Shown piece after piece: positions 26,883 to 36,851 of a stretch of 64,000 nt of DNA (its first letter is position 1; every line of letters starts with the position of its first letter). Origin of the DNA: Gynuella sp050296195. Lineage in GTDB: Bacteria; Pseudomonadota; Gammaproteobacteria; Pseudomonadales; Natronospirillaceae. The position numbers and the translations under genes are program-made. The notes beneath the pieces are model-generated. The model saw nothing but the letters and a program-made list of their open reading frames with translations. It had not been told where the DNA came from and searched no databases. The DNA is taken from the NCBI RefSeq assembly GCF_050296195.1, contig NZ_JBNKRB010000012.1; one strand, 5' to 3'.

Positions 26883-27425
26883 ATGAATTCCGTAGTAACC
26901 CGACGTAACCTGTTAAAACTTGGAGTAATGGCCAGTACCAGCCTGATGGCACCTCGGCTGCTCGCTCAGCCACAGACAAGCACTCAGGAAATCTTTCTAA
27001 CCAACCTACACACCGGAGAGACTGAGCGGGTACTATTTTATGATCAAGGTTACTACCTTCCCGATGGGCTTGACCGGCTTGCCTGGCTGCTTAGAGACCA
27101 CCGTCGCAACGAAGTGGGCGGCATGGATCCCAAGCTCTACCACCTGTTGTTCTCCGTGCAACAACGTTACGGCCAACAAAAGCCCATCCAGATTATCTCT
27201 GGTTATCGCAGTCAGGCAACCAACCAATGGTTACAAAAACATAGCGACGGTGTTGCCAAAGTTAGCCAGCATACATTCGGCCAGGCAGTGGACTTTCGCA
27301 TTCCCAAAGTGGATACCCAGGAGCTGTTCGACATATGCTGCAGCTACCGTCAGGGAGGTGTTGGCCGTTATCTCAGCAGCCGTTTTGTACATATCGATAC
27401 CGCCCGGGTCAGGTATTGGGGGTAG
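26883..27425 (+). CDS. Tat-exported YcbK/DUF882-type peptidase (M15 family)
   Basis: 180 residues from the ATG at 26883, which directly precedes a twin-arginine signal (TRRNLLKLGV, cleaved near RLLA-QP). The mature domain has the M15A/DUF882 metal set: HTFGQAVDF (H and D ligands) and FVHIDT (third ligand), with ISGYRSQATN before them. The family cuts or binds peptidoglycan cross-links; E. coli MepK (YcbK) is the nearest characterised relative. Export by Tat fits a protein folded with zinc inside. No clear ribosome site is seen, so the start could be a GTG 9 bases upstream. Confidence 0.88.
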   Translation: MNSVVTRRNLLKLGVMASTSLMAPRLLAQPQTSTQEIFLTNLHTGETERVLFYDQGYYLPDGLDRLAWLLRDHRRNEVGGMDPKLYHLLFSVQQRYGQQKPIQIISGYRSQATNQWLQKHSDGVAKVSQHTFGQAVDFRIPKVDTQELFDICCSYRQGGVGRYLSSRFVHIDTARVRYWG

Positions 27426-28302
27426 CCAAACAGAAAGACCATGGTCGGTTATCTCATTGTAGTGCATGGTGGTTTTCTTTCATTTATCCGAATAGCCTCC
27501 TGAACCGGCTTGTTCTCTCCACAAAATCCAATTTATACATATGGTGCGAAAATATCGATGGAGCTATGACGTGCAGGTCAGTGTCAATATCAGTCATCAG
27601 GTTATTGGCCCAGCAATCAAGTTAAGAACCCCCCTTTGATGATTGGCTCATACAATCCCATATTCATACTAACCAGACAAAAAAAATACCCCAGAACAGC
27701 AAGAGCAACACTGAGTTCATGAAAAAAGTCTGGTGGGTTGGGTATTACTACTTTCTTCGAATATCGTACTCTGCATAACCAATTCAATAAAAACATACGG
27801 ATAGGAGAGCTCAGCGAAATTACGTATTGTCTGATTCAATGTCCCATAAGTTAGGATTGGCCATCAAGGCTGTTGTTGATATTACTCCAATCAGGCTTAG
27901 CTCTGTTTCTCTGGTTTTATATAACCCTCTCGTACACTTGCTATACAGGTATAGCCTGTATTTAGTCACTGATTCGGTTTGCATATATTTTCTGATTTTA
28001 TTGATTTAACCAGCCAAACTCGATCCGTTGACCGAAACAAACTTTCAGCGGGTGGGACATAAAAACCCAGCACTAGCGACAAAAAACATTCCAAAATAGC
28101 TAGTGCCCATCCATAAACCGAGGTTTTTGATTTTTTTTATGATGCAATAGGATTCGATAACAGGTAGCCCTATTGCTTCATCTCTCTTTACACCACTTAT
28201 CGTTTAAATTTTGGACCAGACACTTAAATGTTGTCGATTCTCAGGCATGCCAACGATACATCCTGTCGATGCATCATCGCGCTATGTCGACCTGGGGGCA
28301 TG
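27426..28302. other. Long non-coding interval left of a dead IS
   Basis: I see no supportable gene in these 877 bases: short open frames on both strands have no ribosome site or protein-like composition. Base composition is AT-richer than the flanks. It probably consists of mobile-element flank and decayed sequence. Confidence 0.5.
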
Positions 28303-29594
28303 TCATTGCTGCAAACGCAGTAACCGGATTAAGTTGTAGGTCAGTATCGATGACCAGACAAATGCCTGAAAACCTTCTTTGCCTTTCCACCGAGCCACCG
28401 AACAACCAAATCGACGCTCGAGTTCCGAGATATTACTCTCAATCCCTATTCTAACGTTGGCCAACTTTTTGAGCGTTTTTTGTGTTAATCCCAACTGGCT
28501 CAACGTTCACCCCACGGGTTTTTGGAAGGCAACCGCTTGAACACCCAGTTGACGACCCTCGATCACATTCGCCTGGCTCGCATAGCCGCCATCCGCAATG
28601 GTTCGCTTGGGCAGACGTTGATAATCGCTCTGATGCGCTCTCAATACTGGTAAGAAGAGATCCTTATCACTGGTATTGCCTTCCTCAATGCAGCAGTAGG
28701 TTAAAAAACCTGACGCATCCGATGATAAATTCACTTTGTGGCCAAACTGTATGTCTCGAACACCTTTGATAATAATGTTGGTATGCGCTTCGAAAAGACT
28801 CACGATCTTTTCGGATGCAGGAACCTGTTGCTGATCAATCGCGCGCACCTGCAGATCACGAGAGTGAATGAGGCGCTCACGCCAATCAGGTGCCGAGGTG
28901 ATTCGGTTCAAGGCTCGATCAAGTTGTTTCAACATTCGCTCTGCAATACGCAACAACTGAGAATACAGATGATCTTTCTCGCCGTCTTGGCATTGAAGAT
29001 GCGAAACGCCAAGGGTTTTGACGCCTTACGCTGATCGGTAAACCGAAAACGAATGCCGGTGTCATCTTTGCTTTTTGCCAGTAGTCGGCTGAGCATACGA
29101 ACACCATCATCCAATAACTGACCATCACTGGGCGAAGCAATATGACTCTTGATCACGGTACTGTCGATACGCAAGTGTTCAATATTGACAATGCCCTCGT
29201 TAAGCCTGTGTCTAATCAGTTTGGCATTAAGCGTCTGCAGCGTCATGGGCTGAATCGTACGGATACCACTTTGCAAGCTTGAACGACTGGGAAAGGCTCC
29301 CATGGGCAAGCGAGCAAAGGCACGATAAGTGGCAGAATCGGACAAATGAAACGCCATCTGTTCATAGCTGAATGGGAACAGCTGTTTGATGAGCAGGCAT
29401 CGAAGCACACTCTCAGACGTTAACCCTTTACTGCCGGTTGCCTGCGGATGATGTTGAGTGAGCTCCGTATGCGCTCAATCGACCAACTCTGGATATTAAT
29501 CAAGCACCCTGGAGAGATGTTTGAGCGGCTGCCCGGTCTCGTGTTTAGAGAATGATATAGTTAAACCTAGCTGAGCATGACGTGCTTCTCGCAT
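28303..29594 (-). pseudogene. Degenerate ISNCY-type (ISDol1-like) transposase
   Basis: Read right to left from an ATG at 29594, one transposase is visible in pieces: an N-terminal part with two in-frame stops, then PFSYEQMAFHLSDSATYRAFARLP and HLRIDSTVIKSHIASPSD (DDE region), a frameshift near 28950, then ADGGYASQANV, another near 28505, and finally NISELERRFGCSVARWKG with FVWSSILTYNLIRLL (the C-terminal glutamate region). At least two stops and two frameshifts make it non-functional. A 13-bp inverted repeat (29598-29610 and 29650-29662) lies just upstream. The family assignment is by motif memory. Confidence 0.85.
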
Positions 29595-29739
29595 GTGAAA
29601 TCCTTTTGGTTTGGTCGTGTTTTTTTGTGGTGATTAAACGCTATCAAATACCAAAAGGATTTATTATGCCTGTCAGAAATCTTTATCTACAATATCAATG
29701 GGTTATGTGTTTATGGATGGATACTAACTAGTGTCAGCA

Positions 29740-30480
29740 CTATTTCATGTACTTCTGCATAACAGCCTGAATATCTATCTTCTTCAGCCCTTCGTTCAGA
29801 ATACCCTGCCACTTGCGACCGTTAGCATCGTTCTTAAATGCAACAAACAGATCTTTTTCAATCAACTGCCGGCTATTCATCTGCACAGCAGCTGAGACGG
29901 ATTTCAGTTTTGGATCATTGTCCAACAGATATTTGAACACGTTGCTGTCAATGACTGCGAGGTCGACCCGATTATTGGCAACTTTGAGAATATTCTGACT
30001 ATCAGATGTCACCGCGGATGATTTGAGTTCACCTTTGGCAATCATGTCATCCAGCTCTGCTGTATTGACATAATCCTGGACAACTCCAATGGTATAAGGA
30101 GTCAAATCCTGCAGCGTGTTCCAACTGATAGGCTTTGCCTTGGCTTCGACAAAGCCAAGGGGGCCCTTACCCATTGGGTCTGAAAAGACAAATTCATCCG
30201 AATCGTAATAGTACTCAGGAAAATAACCAGTATATTTACCGCCATCTTTTACCTGTGCGACGGCCCGTGTCCATGGATAGAAATCCACCACTAAAGTATG
30301 ACCCATGGCTTTGAATGCGGCTTTGGCTACCGCAACAGACGCACCTTGATCAGGCAAACCATTGCTGGAATAAGGCGGCCATTCCAGAGAGGTCAAATAA
30401 ATGGTTTCACTATAAGAGATGCTTGGTAAGGCTAAAAAAAATAATCCAAATGCGATCATGGAGTTACGTACTTTTTTCAT
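29740..30480 (-). CDS. Periplasmic solute-binding protein, family 3 (amino-acid type)
   Basis: 246 residues from the ATG at 30480 that begins the signal peptide MKKVRNSMIAFGLFFLALPSISYS, cleaved before ETIYLT. The mature chain follows SBP_bac_3: LTSLEWPPYSS, ASVAVAKAAFKAMGH, FYPWTRAVAQVKDG and a C-terminal KKIDIQAVMQKYMK. The YxPWxRA motif is shared with orphan family-3 binding proteins of marine bacteria. There is no ABC permease or ATPase beside it. A decayed paralogue follows in tandem on its right, so the gene was duplicated locally. Ligand unknown. Confidence 0.88.
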   Translation of the reverse strand: MKKVRNSMIAFGLFFLALPSISYSETIYLTSLEWPPYSSNGLPDQGASVAVAKAAFKAMGHTLVVDFYPWTRAVAQVKDGGKYTGYFPEYYYDSDEFVFSDPMGKGPLGFVEAKAKPISWNTLQDLTPYTIGVVQDYVNTAELDDMIAKGELKSSAVTSDSQNILKVANNRVDLAVIDSNVFKYLLDNDPKLKSVSAAVQMNSRQLIEKDLFVAFKNDANGRKWQGILNEGLKKIDIQAVMQKYMK

Positions 30481-30528
30481 GGCTTCGCTCTGTTTTACAA
30501 GTAAGGTACTCCTAAGAGTAGCAAACAA

Positions 30529-31105
30529 AATAGATTCGGAAGGGCCGCCCCAAACAATTTATGATAAATGATAAAAAAACCTGAATAGAAAAACTGGACA
30601 CTGCACATTAAGAACCTGGTATTTGAATGATTCGTTTATGCAGGACCATCATTCCCTAAACAGCGATTGTCCAGATGAAAATGATTCCAGGTATGGGCAG
30701 GCATTATTCAATCTGCTGTGACTGAAACAGAGGCTATTGAGTTACTCGGAAAATCCGATAAGGCACATAAGACAGGCAGATTGCAATTCGGACTCGCTGC
30801 ATTTAGAGCTATCATTTTAAACAGAAAACGAAAATCATTTGGGCTGAATTGAAGCTCACAACTCCGAGTCATTGCTTGATAAGCGGAAACTGATAGATTT
30901 ACGTCAGAAAGAGGTTTTGATTTTCGTTGATGAGTTTTTGAAAGAACCGGGAAAAATCGAAGACAACAGTACATTTTCATCCGTCTCATATGAAGTAAAC
31001 AGTCTACCAGTGATGTTCAGACAACCAGAAAAAATCTATCCAATTCATCTAGTTACCATGATCATTTAAACAATTCCCCAAATACTTATTCAGCCGAAAC
31101 CATTA
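30529..31105. other. Interval between the intact and dead binding-protein copies
   Basis: No supportable gene. A plus-strand frame near 30872-31069 (LDKRKLIDLRQKEVLIFVDEFLKEPGKIED) has coding-like composition, but the codons before it contain stops, so at most it is a remnant. Confidence 0.4.
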
Positions 31106-31672
31106 TCATTTCATGTACTGCTGCATAACAGCCTGAACACCTGTCTTTTTCAGCTCTTCATTTAGAATGCTCTGCCATTTACGACCATTTTCATCATTCC
31201 TGAATGCAACAAACAGGTTTTTTTCGATGAGTAATTGACTATTGGACACTACTAGCAACGGACTAAAGTTTAGGGCTGCTATTTATCAGGTATTGGAAGA
31301 CATTACTGTCAATGACCACGAGATCAATTCGGCCAGACGCAAGTTTAAGGAAGTTCTAACTGTCAGATGTCACTGCAGATGCTTTGATGTCACCTTTAGC
31401 AATCATGTCGTCCAACTCTTTGGTATTGGCATAGTCCTGAACAACACCAACAGTATACGGCATTAAATCTGTTAAGCTGCTCCAACTGATAGGCTTTACT
31501 TTGGCTTCAGCAAAAGCCAGTGCGCGTTTACCTATGGAATCAGAAAAAAAGTTTCGATGAATCCACATAGTAGTTAGAAAAGTAACCTGAGTATTTACCA
31601 TTTTCCTCGACCTTCACCACAGCCCTTCTCCAGGGGTAGAGTTCCACCACCGGCGTATGATCCATTACCTCA
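31106..31672 (-). pseudogene. Dead tandem copy of the solute-binding protein
   Basis: The minus strand keeps the same segments as the intact gene at 29740-30480: KPISWSSLTDLMPYTVGVVQDYANTKELDDMIAKG and the C-terminal MQQYMK stop at 31106. Between them the frame is broken near 31240-31370, and the signal peptide and first ~60 residues are missing. The nucleotide match to the intact copy is high in the last 130 bases, consistent with a local duplication followed by decay. Confidence 0.85.
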
Positions 31673-32625
31673 ACCGAAGGTATTCCGCGTCCATATCCCT
31701 TATGTAAACACACAAACGCATAACGACCTCTGACAGAGGCTTGCTTTAATTTCTATGGTTTCAGTCAGCTTTAAAATGAAATAAAAAATTCCTTCTGAAT
31801 ACGCCAACTTCTTTTTTACAAACAGTCTCCATCGGGGCAATTTACAATTCGAACCTCCCAACAGATCCTGTTGATGCTCAAGGGTTTCAACTCTTTGAAA
31901 GCATGGTACATATTTAAATGAGTGAATGTTCATGAGTTTCATGATGGTTTTTATATTCATGCAGCAATGGGGAACCACTGAAAAATATCCGTAACATGTC
32001 GATGCCATATCTCATTCACACGCAACGAGCACGTCGCACTCACAGGTTTATTTATAGTTATGTGATCAAGTACGCACTGGCTGTTACAGTCTTCCCATTA
32101 ATGACTTTATCAGCCGCCATGATATGTATCCGTGGTTGTACAACCTCTATATTGAACCTGAGCACAGATCACGACGGCTTTTATAAAAAGTTGGGGTGGC
32201 TGCAAATAGAAGAGGGTTATAGCATTAATTGGAACGGGTGCGGGATTTGTTATCTGAGCATCCATCAGCTTATTGTTTCTGATTCACCTGATCATTGCTC
32301 ATCTTTATAGTATAAACAACACTCAAAAAATACTGATACATCAATGCCATCATTGGAAGGGTGCAGCACACCAGACCCGTTTCGGCCGGAGAGTTAAATG
32401 GTATTGGAGTTATCACCGTTCAGGTTACGATGGTAACCCAGTACTCCCCCCCCAAAGCAGGCATACGTCAACTAGCTCGAAAGGTATATTTCCTGACATT
32501 TGTCGGGTTGCTCCGCATGTAACACCGGTCTCATAATTTTGGCTCCCCTATGGCCGCCTATATTGATATACAGGAATCTACGGTCAGCAATATATTAATA
32601 CTGGAAATGCAGGACAGATATCACT
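31673..32625. other. Gene-poor interval with small decayed fragments
   Basis: About 950 bp with no gene that I can support. A plus-strand stretch near 32170-32230 reads HDGFYKKLGWLQIEEGYS, like the C-terminal end of a GNAT, without a credible start. A run of eight C lies near 32446-32453. Confidence 0.4.
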
Positions 32626-33237
32626 ATGGTAGCACCGGTCACCATCCCCCCCCTTTCTGAGAGTAATACGCCGAACATGGAGAGTCTTAGTTTAAGCACA
32701 TTGGACATAGAACGGAATGTGGAGTTCCTGCTTGGACAGATTCAGCTCAACCACAGACCTGCCTTTGAAAAGCTGTATCGTACAACAAGCTCGCGCTTAT
32801 ATGCTCTGATACTGAGAATTGTGTCCGATCAGGATGAGGCTTCGGATGTATTGCAGGAAACTTATCTGAAAGTATGGCGCCATACGAATCAGTATCGGGC
32901 GGATCTCGGTAGTGCTTGGGGATGGCTATGCCAAATTGCCCGCAACACTGCATTGGACCGGGTTCGTAAAACACAGCGCTCTATTGAGGTGGATCTGGAA
33001 GAATTTGACGGTGTGTTGAATACCCTTGAAGCCGATCTACCTGATCTGGTGGACGTATCAGACTTGACCCGGTGTTTGAGAAGGATCAAGCAGGATACTC
33101 AAAAAGCGCTGATTCTGTCTTACGTATATGGATTGAGTCATAGTGAGTTAACCCAACACATGGAAGCGCCACTGGGGACGCTGAAAGCATGGGTTCGAAG
33201 AGGGTTATTGGAGTTGCGCAAATGCATGAAAGTTTAA
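32626..33237 (+). CDS. ECF-type sigma-70 factor
   Basis: 203 residues. Region 2 (about 43-110) reads RPAFEKLYRTTSSRLYALILRI, then EASDVLQETYLKVWRH and WLCQIARNTALDRVRK. Region 4 (about 145-200) reads KALILSYVYGLSHSELTQH and GTLKAWVRRGLLELRKCM. This is the SigK/RskA-type ECF group, usually answering oxidative or envelope stress. The gene overlaps the start of the anti-sigma gene by 16 bp, so the two are made in a fixed ratio. Autoregulation is likely but no promoter was identified with confidence. AGGACAG precedes the ATG. Confidence 0.92.
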   Translation: MVAPVTIPPLSESNTPNMESLSLSTLDIERNVEFLLGQIQLNHRPAFEKLYRTTSSRLYALILRIVSDQDEASDVLQETYLKVWRHTNQYRADLGSAWGWLCQIARNTALDRVRKTQRSIEVDLEEFDGVLNTLEADLPDLVDVSDLTRCLRRIKQDTQKALILSYVYGLSHSELTQHMEAPLGTLKAWVRRGLLELRKCMKV

Positions 33238-33944
33238 GATATCGTCATCCTGTTGTTCGACGTCATCTGGCCAGTCAATACGTTCTGGGTTCTCAGTCAG
33301 CCCTGGTACGCAGACGCTTTGAACGGCTAATGAAGGAAGATAGAGATCTGCTGGCTGAAGTATATAAATGGCAAGAGGTATTGACAGGTCTGGCAAGTAC
33401 TATCCCTCCCCAACAAGCCCCCGAGCAGGTATGGAAAAATCTCGCTGCGCAAATCGATCCGGCACCGGCTCCACGGTCATCATCACAAACCAAGCGCTGG
33501 TCCGGATTATTTTCCATCTGGCAACTTACCACCGCGCTACTGGTGGTTCTGGTGGCAACGTTGTTATATATCGAACCTGCCGAAGTCCAGGTGAGTGCCG
33601 ATTATATTGCCCTGATGGATTCCAATGATGCTGACCTTAATCCAGAGTTATTGATCAGCGCGTACCTTAGCAACGGTAAGCAAGCTTCACGTCTTCAATT
33701 CGAATGGAATGACCGGACTCCAAGGGCCGATATCGAGGGACTGACACTGTTCGCTATTGATAAAGACAATGGAACCATCACTAACCTCGGCCGGATTGGT
33801 GATATTTACCACCCCATGGTAATGGAAAAATCCCAGTGGGCTGCGCTTAAGAACAGTTCTGAGTTGATCATCGCGACGGGCAATGACCCGAGCCAGGGTC
33901 AGATATTCAGAGGCCCGTGCGTACAAATCGCCAAATCAGGCTGA
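33222..33944 (+). CDS. Anti-sigma factor, RskA-like
   Basis: 240 residues from the ATG at 33222, which overlaps the sigma gene by 16 bp. The cytoplasmic part (1-100) begins HPVVRRHLASQYVLGSQSALVRRRFERLM, the usual anti-sigma domain, here without a clear HxxxCxxC zinc motif. One membrane helix (about 104-122, WQLTTALLVVLVATLLYI) leads to a periplasmic RskA domain (DNDG/NLGRIGD). It should hold the ECF factor at the membrane until a periplasmic signal triggers release. Confidence 0.9.
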   Translation: MHESLRYRHPVVRRHLASQYVLGSQSALVRRRFERLMKEDRDLLAEVYKWQEVLTGLASTIPPQQAPEQVWKNLAAQIDPAPAPRSSSQTKRWSGLFSIWQLTTALLVVLVATLLYIEPAEVQVSADYIALMDSNDADLNPELLISAYLSNGKQASRLQFEWNDRTPRADIEGLTLFAIDKDNGTITNLGRIGDIYHPMVMEKSQWAALKNSSELIIATGNDPSQGQIFRGPCVQIAKSG

Positions 33945-34106
33945 TATGAGGGAAATACACCAACATACCAATCCACCTTCTATAACGCCTTCTATAAAAA
34001 GGGCTGCTGTCATTGTCGAGGCAGAATATCTGCAGCTGACAATCTGAGGCCTTCACGTGAATCTGTGACGATGAACGGGAACACAGTACGGTTCCGGCCT
34101 AAAGCC

Positions 34107-35513
34107 TTACAACACGGAATTCGCGGACACTTGTCTGTCAGTCAGGCCTTCACAGCGTTGCCACCATTGATGCCGATATGCCTGTAACATGCTGTACAAC
34201 TCTTGATGCATGACCACCTGCTGGTAGTTGATCCGCCAGGGATTCTGCTGATAGGCCAGCATAGCCGTACCGATGGTCGTGCCGGTTTCATCCCGACTGA
34301 AAAAGACCGCCTGTTGATGGCGTAATGTCGCCAGTATCTGCAGGTACAGCTCGTTTCCGGCAAACGCCCCTTCAATAATCAGGTCCCCCTTCTGCCGCTG
34401 TAAAGTCAGACACTCATCGCTCATCAACGCCACATACAGCGTAGCCAACGCAGTCTTTTGCGCTGCAGTCAATTGCTCATACGGTCCGCAAATATAGCCC
34501 TGGTGATGCTGAAAAGGCCCACCCTGGTTCGAAAATGCAGGGATCGCATATACCTGCTGCGCCAGCACTTCCCGCACATCATTCTGTGTGGCCGGCTGAT
34601 CAGTGGCCAGCAGTTGCCACTCCCGTCCACCCATAAAACGAATCGAGGGAACCGGTTGAGCAAACACGGAGACATTCGCCAGCATATCCATTTGTTCATT
34701 TAAACCCGATAGCGGTGCGCCAACTGCGGTAATAATCGTCCAGGTCCCACTGGAAATGACACCAAACGGCGCTGACCGATGCAGTAAATGCGGCACCAGC
34801 GACGCATTACTGTCATGGATTCCGTTAAATACCCTACAATCCTCAGCCAACCCCAGTTCCTGTGCCAGTTCCGGCAGGATCGTCGCCAGAGGTTCGCCGG
34901 CGGCCCGCAGGGGTGGAAATAACTTTCGCCAGTTTTGCTGGTCTACCAGGGTCGAAAAATCGTCTTTGTCCGGGGCCCATAAATCGGTATGGCATCCCAG
35001 TGATGTTCTTTCCGATGCCTTTACACCAGTCAGACGCCAACCCCAGTACTGAGGATACGTCAGCAACGTAGTCACACGCGCAAACTGTTCAGGAAAACAG
35101 TACTGCTGCCAGAATAACTGCGCTCCAAGGTTGAGTCCGGCTGATAATTCCGGGCTATAGCTCTGTTCAAATGCCGGTCGCAATGGCCGATACAAGGACC
35201 GGGTCTGCGCAAAGCCATCGTATTCATAATCGGCAATCGGCAGCACCAGGTCGATATCATCCATGCAGGCAATAGTGGCTCCATGAGTCGTCACGGCAAT
35301 GGATTGAATATCAAACCGCGTCGCCAGAGCCTTCAGCGTGGCTTTCAGCCAGGCCCAGATGACATCAGTCTCCACATGAGGGTAAAGACCATCCTGGCGA
35401 ACAGCATTGGTGGTTCGCTGTAAGGCCAATAACGTTCCGACCTGAAGGTCCACAGCAGACAGTTTGATATGGGTTTTACCGATATCGAAGACAGCAATAA
35501 CCGCAGTTTTCAT
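34107..35513 (-). CDS. rhaK: L-rhamnulokinase-type FGGY sugar kinase RhaK
   Basis: 468 residues of the FGGY kinase fold. The N-terminal VFDIGKTHIKLSAVD is the phosphate-1 loop, and VTTHGATIACMDD, FNGIHDSNASLVPHL and GVISSGTWTI (phosphate-2 and adenosine regions) follow. In the rhizobial-type rhamnose operon RhaK phosphorylates L-rhamnulose and is also needed for ABC uptake. It is last in the leftward rhaSTPQUK operon; its start overlaps the rhaU stop by 4 bp, with GGGAG 7 bases before the ATG. Confidence 0.93.
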   Translation of the reverse strand: MKTAVIAVFDIGKTHIKLSAVDLQVGTLLALQRTTNAVRQDGLYPHVETDVIWAWLKATLKALATRFDIQSIAVTTHGATIACMDDIDLVLPIADYEYDGFAQTRSLYRPLRPAFEQSYSPELSAGLNLGAQLFWQQYCFPEQFARVTTLLTYPQYWGWRLTGVKASERTSLGCHTDLWAPDKDDFSTLVDQQNWRKLFPPLRAAGEPLATILPELAQELGLAEDCRVFNGIHDSNASLVPHLLHRSAPFGVISSGTWTIITAVGAPLSGLNEQMDMLANVSVFAQPVPSIRFMGGREWQLLATDQPATQNDVREVLAQQVYAIPAFSNQGGPFQHHQGYICGPYEQLTAAQKTALATLYVALMSDECLTLQRQKGDLIIEGAFAGNELYLQILATLRHQQAVFFSRDETGTTIGTAMLAYQQNPWRINYQQVVMHQELYSMLQAYRHQWWQRCEGLTDRQVSANSVL

Positions 35514-35836
35514 GCTCGACTCCCGGCCAGATAAAACATTTCTGTCAATGGTCTGGCCAGGGGTTCATTGGAATCTGTCCGGGTTTCCATAATGTCCGCC
35601 ATGTGGTTCCACCAGCGTTGCATGACCGGGTGACTGCGAACACGCTCCGGATCAAAATCATCGCCCGCTTCAAAAATCGCAAACAACTGCAGACTGTCAG
35701 GCTCCAGAAAGATGTAATAATCTGAAATACCGCACTGGTCCAGGTGTTCAGCCAGTTCCGGCCAGAGTTCATCATGGCGGCGGCGATATTCGGCTTCGCA
35801 GCCGGGAAACAGCTGCATTACTGAAGCAAATTTCAT
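35510..35836 (-). CDS. rhaU: L-rhamnose mutarotase RhaU
   Basis: 108 residues, the full size of the RhaM/RhaU ferredoxin-like mutarotase that interconverts alpha- and beta-L-rhamnose. Motifs are FASVMQLFPGCEAEYRRRHDELWPEL with the catalytic histidine in RHDELWP, YYIFLEP and the WWNHMADIMET C-terminal block. It lies 4 bp after rhaQ and overlaps rhaK. Equivalent to rhaM of E. coli. Confidence 0.95.
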   Translation of the reverse strand: MKFASVMQLFPGCEAEYRRRHDELWPELAEHLDQCGISDYYIFLEPDSLQLFAIFEAGDDFDPERVRSHPVMQRWWNHMADIMETRTDSNEPLARPLTEMFYLAGSRA

Positions 35837-35840
35837 CGCT

Positions 35841-36845
35841 TTACCTCACCTTTCGACGCTGTTTCAGTTTATTCAATACGACCGGAACACTGATCACACT
35901 GATTAACATGGCACCAATAATGATGGTCATCACTATGCCAGGTACATTCAACAACCCCAAACCAAAAGTGACCAGTCCCATCAGCAACACCGCGAGCACC
36001 ACCCCAGTCATGCTGCCAGCCCCACCTGCGATACTGACACCCCCCAACACAACCATGGTCACAATGCTCAGCTCCCAGCCGATGGCAATGGAAGGACGGG
36101 TACTGCCCAGTCGCGACGTCAGCAAAATGGACGCCAGACCCGATAACATGCCGACCAGCATAAACAGGATCAGTTTGTGACGATTCACCTGTATGCCAGA
36201 GTAGAGCGCCGCCACTGGATTATGACCAATCGCATAGGTGCGACGCCCAAAATTGGTATGATGCAGCAACACATAAAATACCAGCGCCAGCCCCAAAAAC
36301 AGGATAAATTCAAACGAAAACACCCAGACCACATAGCCCTGACCAAAGTATTCAAAACCGTCCGGATATTCTGTAAACGCGCTGTCTCCCAAAATGACAT
36401 ACGTGATACCCCGGTAAAGACTCATCGTGCCAATGGTGACAACGATCGATGGAATACCGAACCCGGTAACGACCAAGCCATTAAACAAACCGCAAAGCAA
36501 ACCAACCAGCAACGCAATACCAACCAGCGTTTCGGTACCAAAACCGGCCTGTGCCGCCAGCCCCATACAGACCGATGCCAGCGCCATCGTCGATGCCACC
36601 GACAGGTCAATTTCGCGACAGATAATCAACATGGCCATGGGCAATGCGATCAACGCTTTTTCAGTAAAGTTAAACGTGGCATCCGACAGATTCCACGGAT
36701 CAAGAAAGTAAGGTGATGCCAGGCTATTCAGGATAAATACCATGGCAATGACCAATAGCAGGAAAATTTCCCAACGAAACAGATAACGACGTACCGGTGT
36801 AGACAAACTGTCGGGAACGGGATGATGTTTCATAACCTGATCCAT
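35841..36845 (-). CDS. rhaQ: Rhamnose ABC transporter permease RhaQ
   Basis: 334 residues with about nine membrane helices after a short cytoplasmic start. The BPD_transp_2 (ribose/RbsC) signature REIDLSVASTMALASV lies near 100, and GGVSIAGGAGSMTG near 265. With RhaP it forms the membrane channel for L-rhamnose. It follows rhaP after 6 bp and precedes rhaU by 4 bp. Confidence 0.93.
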   Translation of the reverse strand: MDQVMKHHPVPDSLSTPVRRYLFRWEIFLLLVIAMVFILNSLASPYFLDPWNLSDATFNFTEKALIALPMAMLIICREIDLSVASTMALASVCMGLAAQAGFGTETLVGIALLVGLLCGLFNGLVVTGFGIPSIVVTIGTMSLYRGITYVILGDSAFTEYPDGFEYFGQGYVVWVFSFEFILFLGLALVFYVLLHHTNFGRRTYAIGHNPVAALYSGIQVNRHKLILFMLVGMLSGLASILLTSRLGSTRPSIAIGWELSIVTMVVLGGVSIAGGAGSMTGVVLAVLLMGLVTFGLGLLNVPGIVMTIIIGAMLISVISVPVVLNKLKQRRKVR

Positions 36846-36851
36846 ATCTGA

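Noticed and set aside
27827..28009. A hydrophobic 60-codon plus-strand frame
   Set aside because: No ribosome site, no family, and it lies in AT-rich decayed DNA.
31996..32310. A 104-codon plus-strand frame with a GNAT-like end
   Set aside because: Only the FYKKLGWLQIEEG part is protein-like, the start has no ribosome site, and the first half is low in family features; treated as a remnant.
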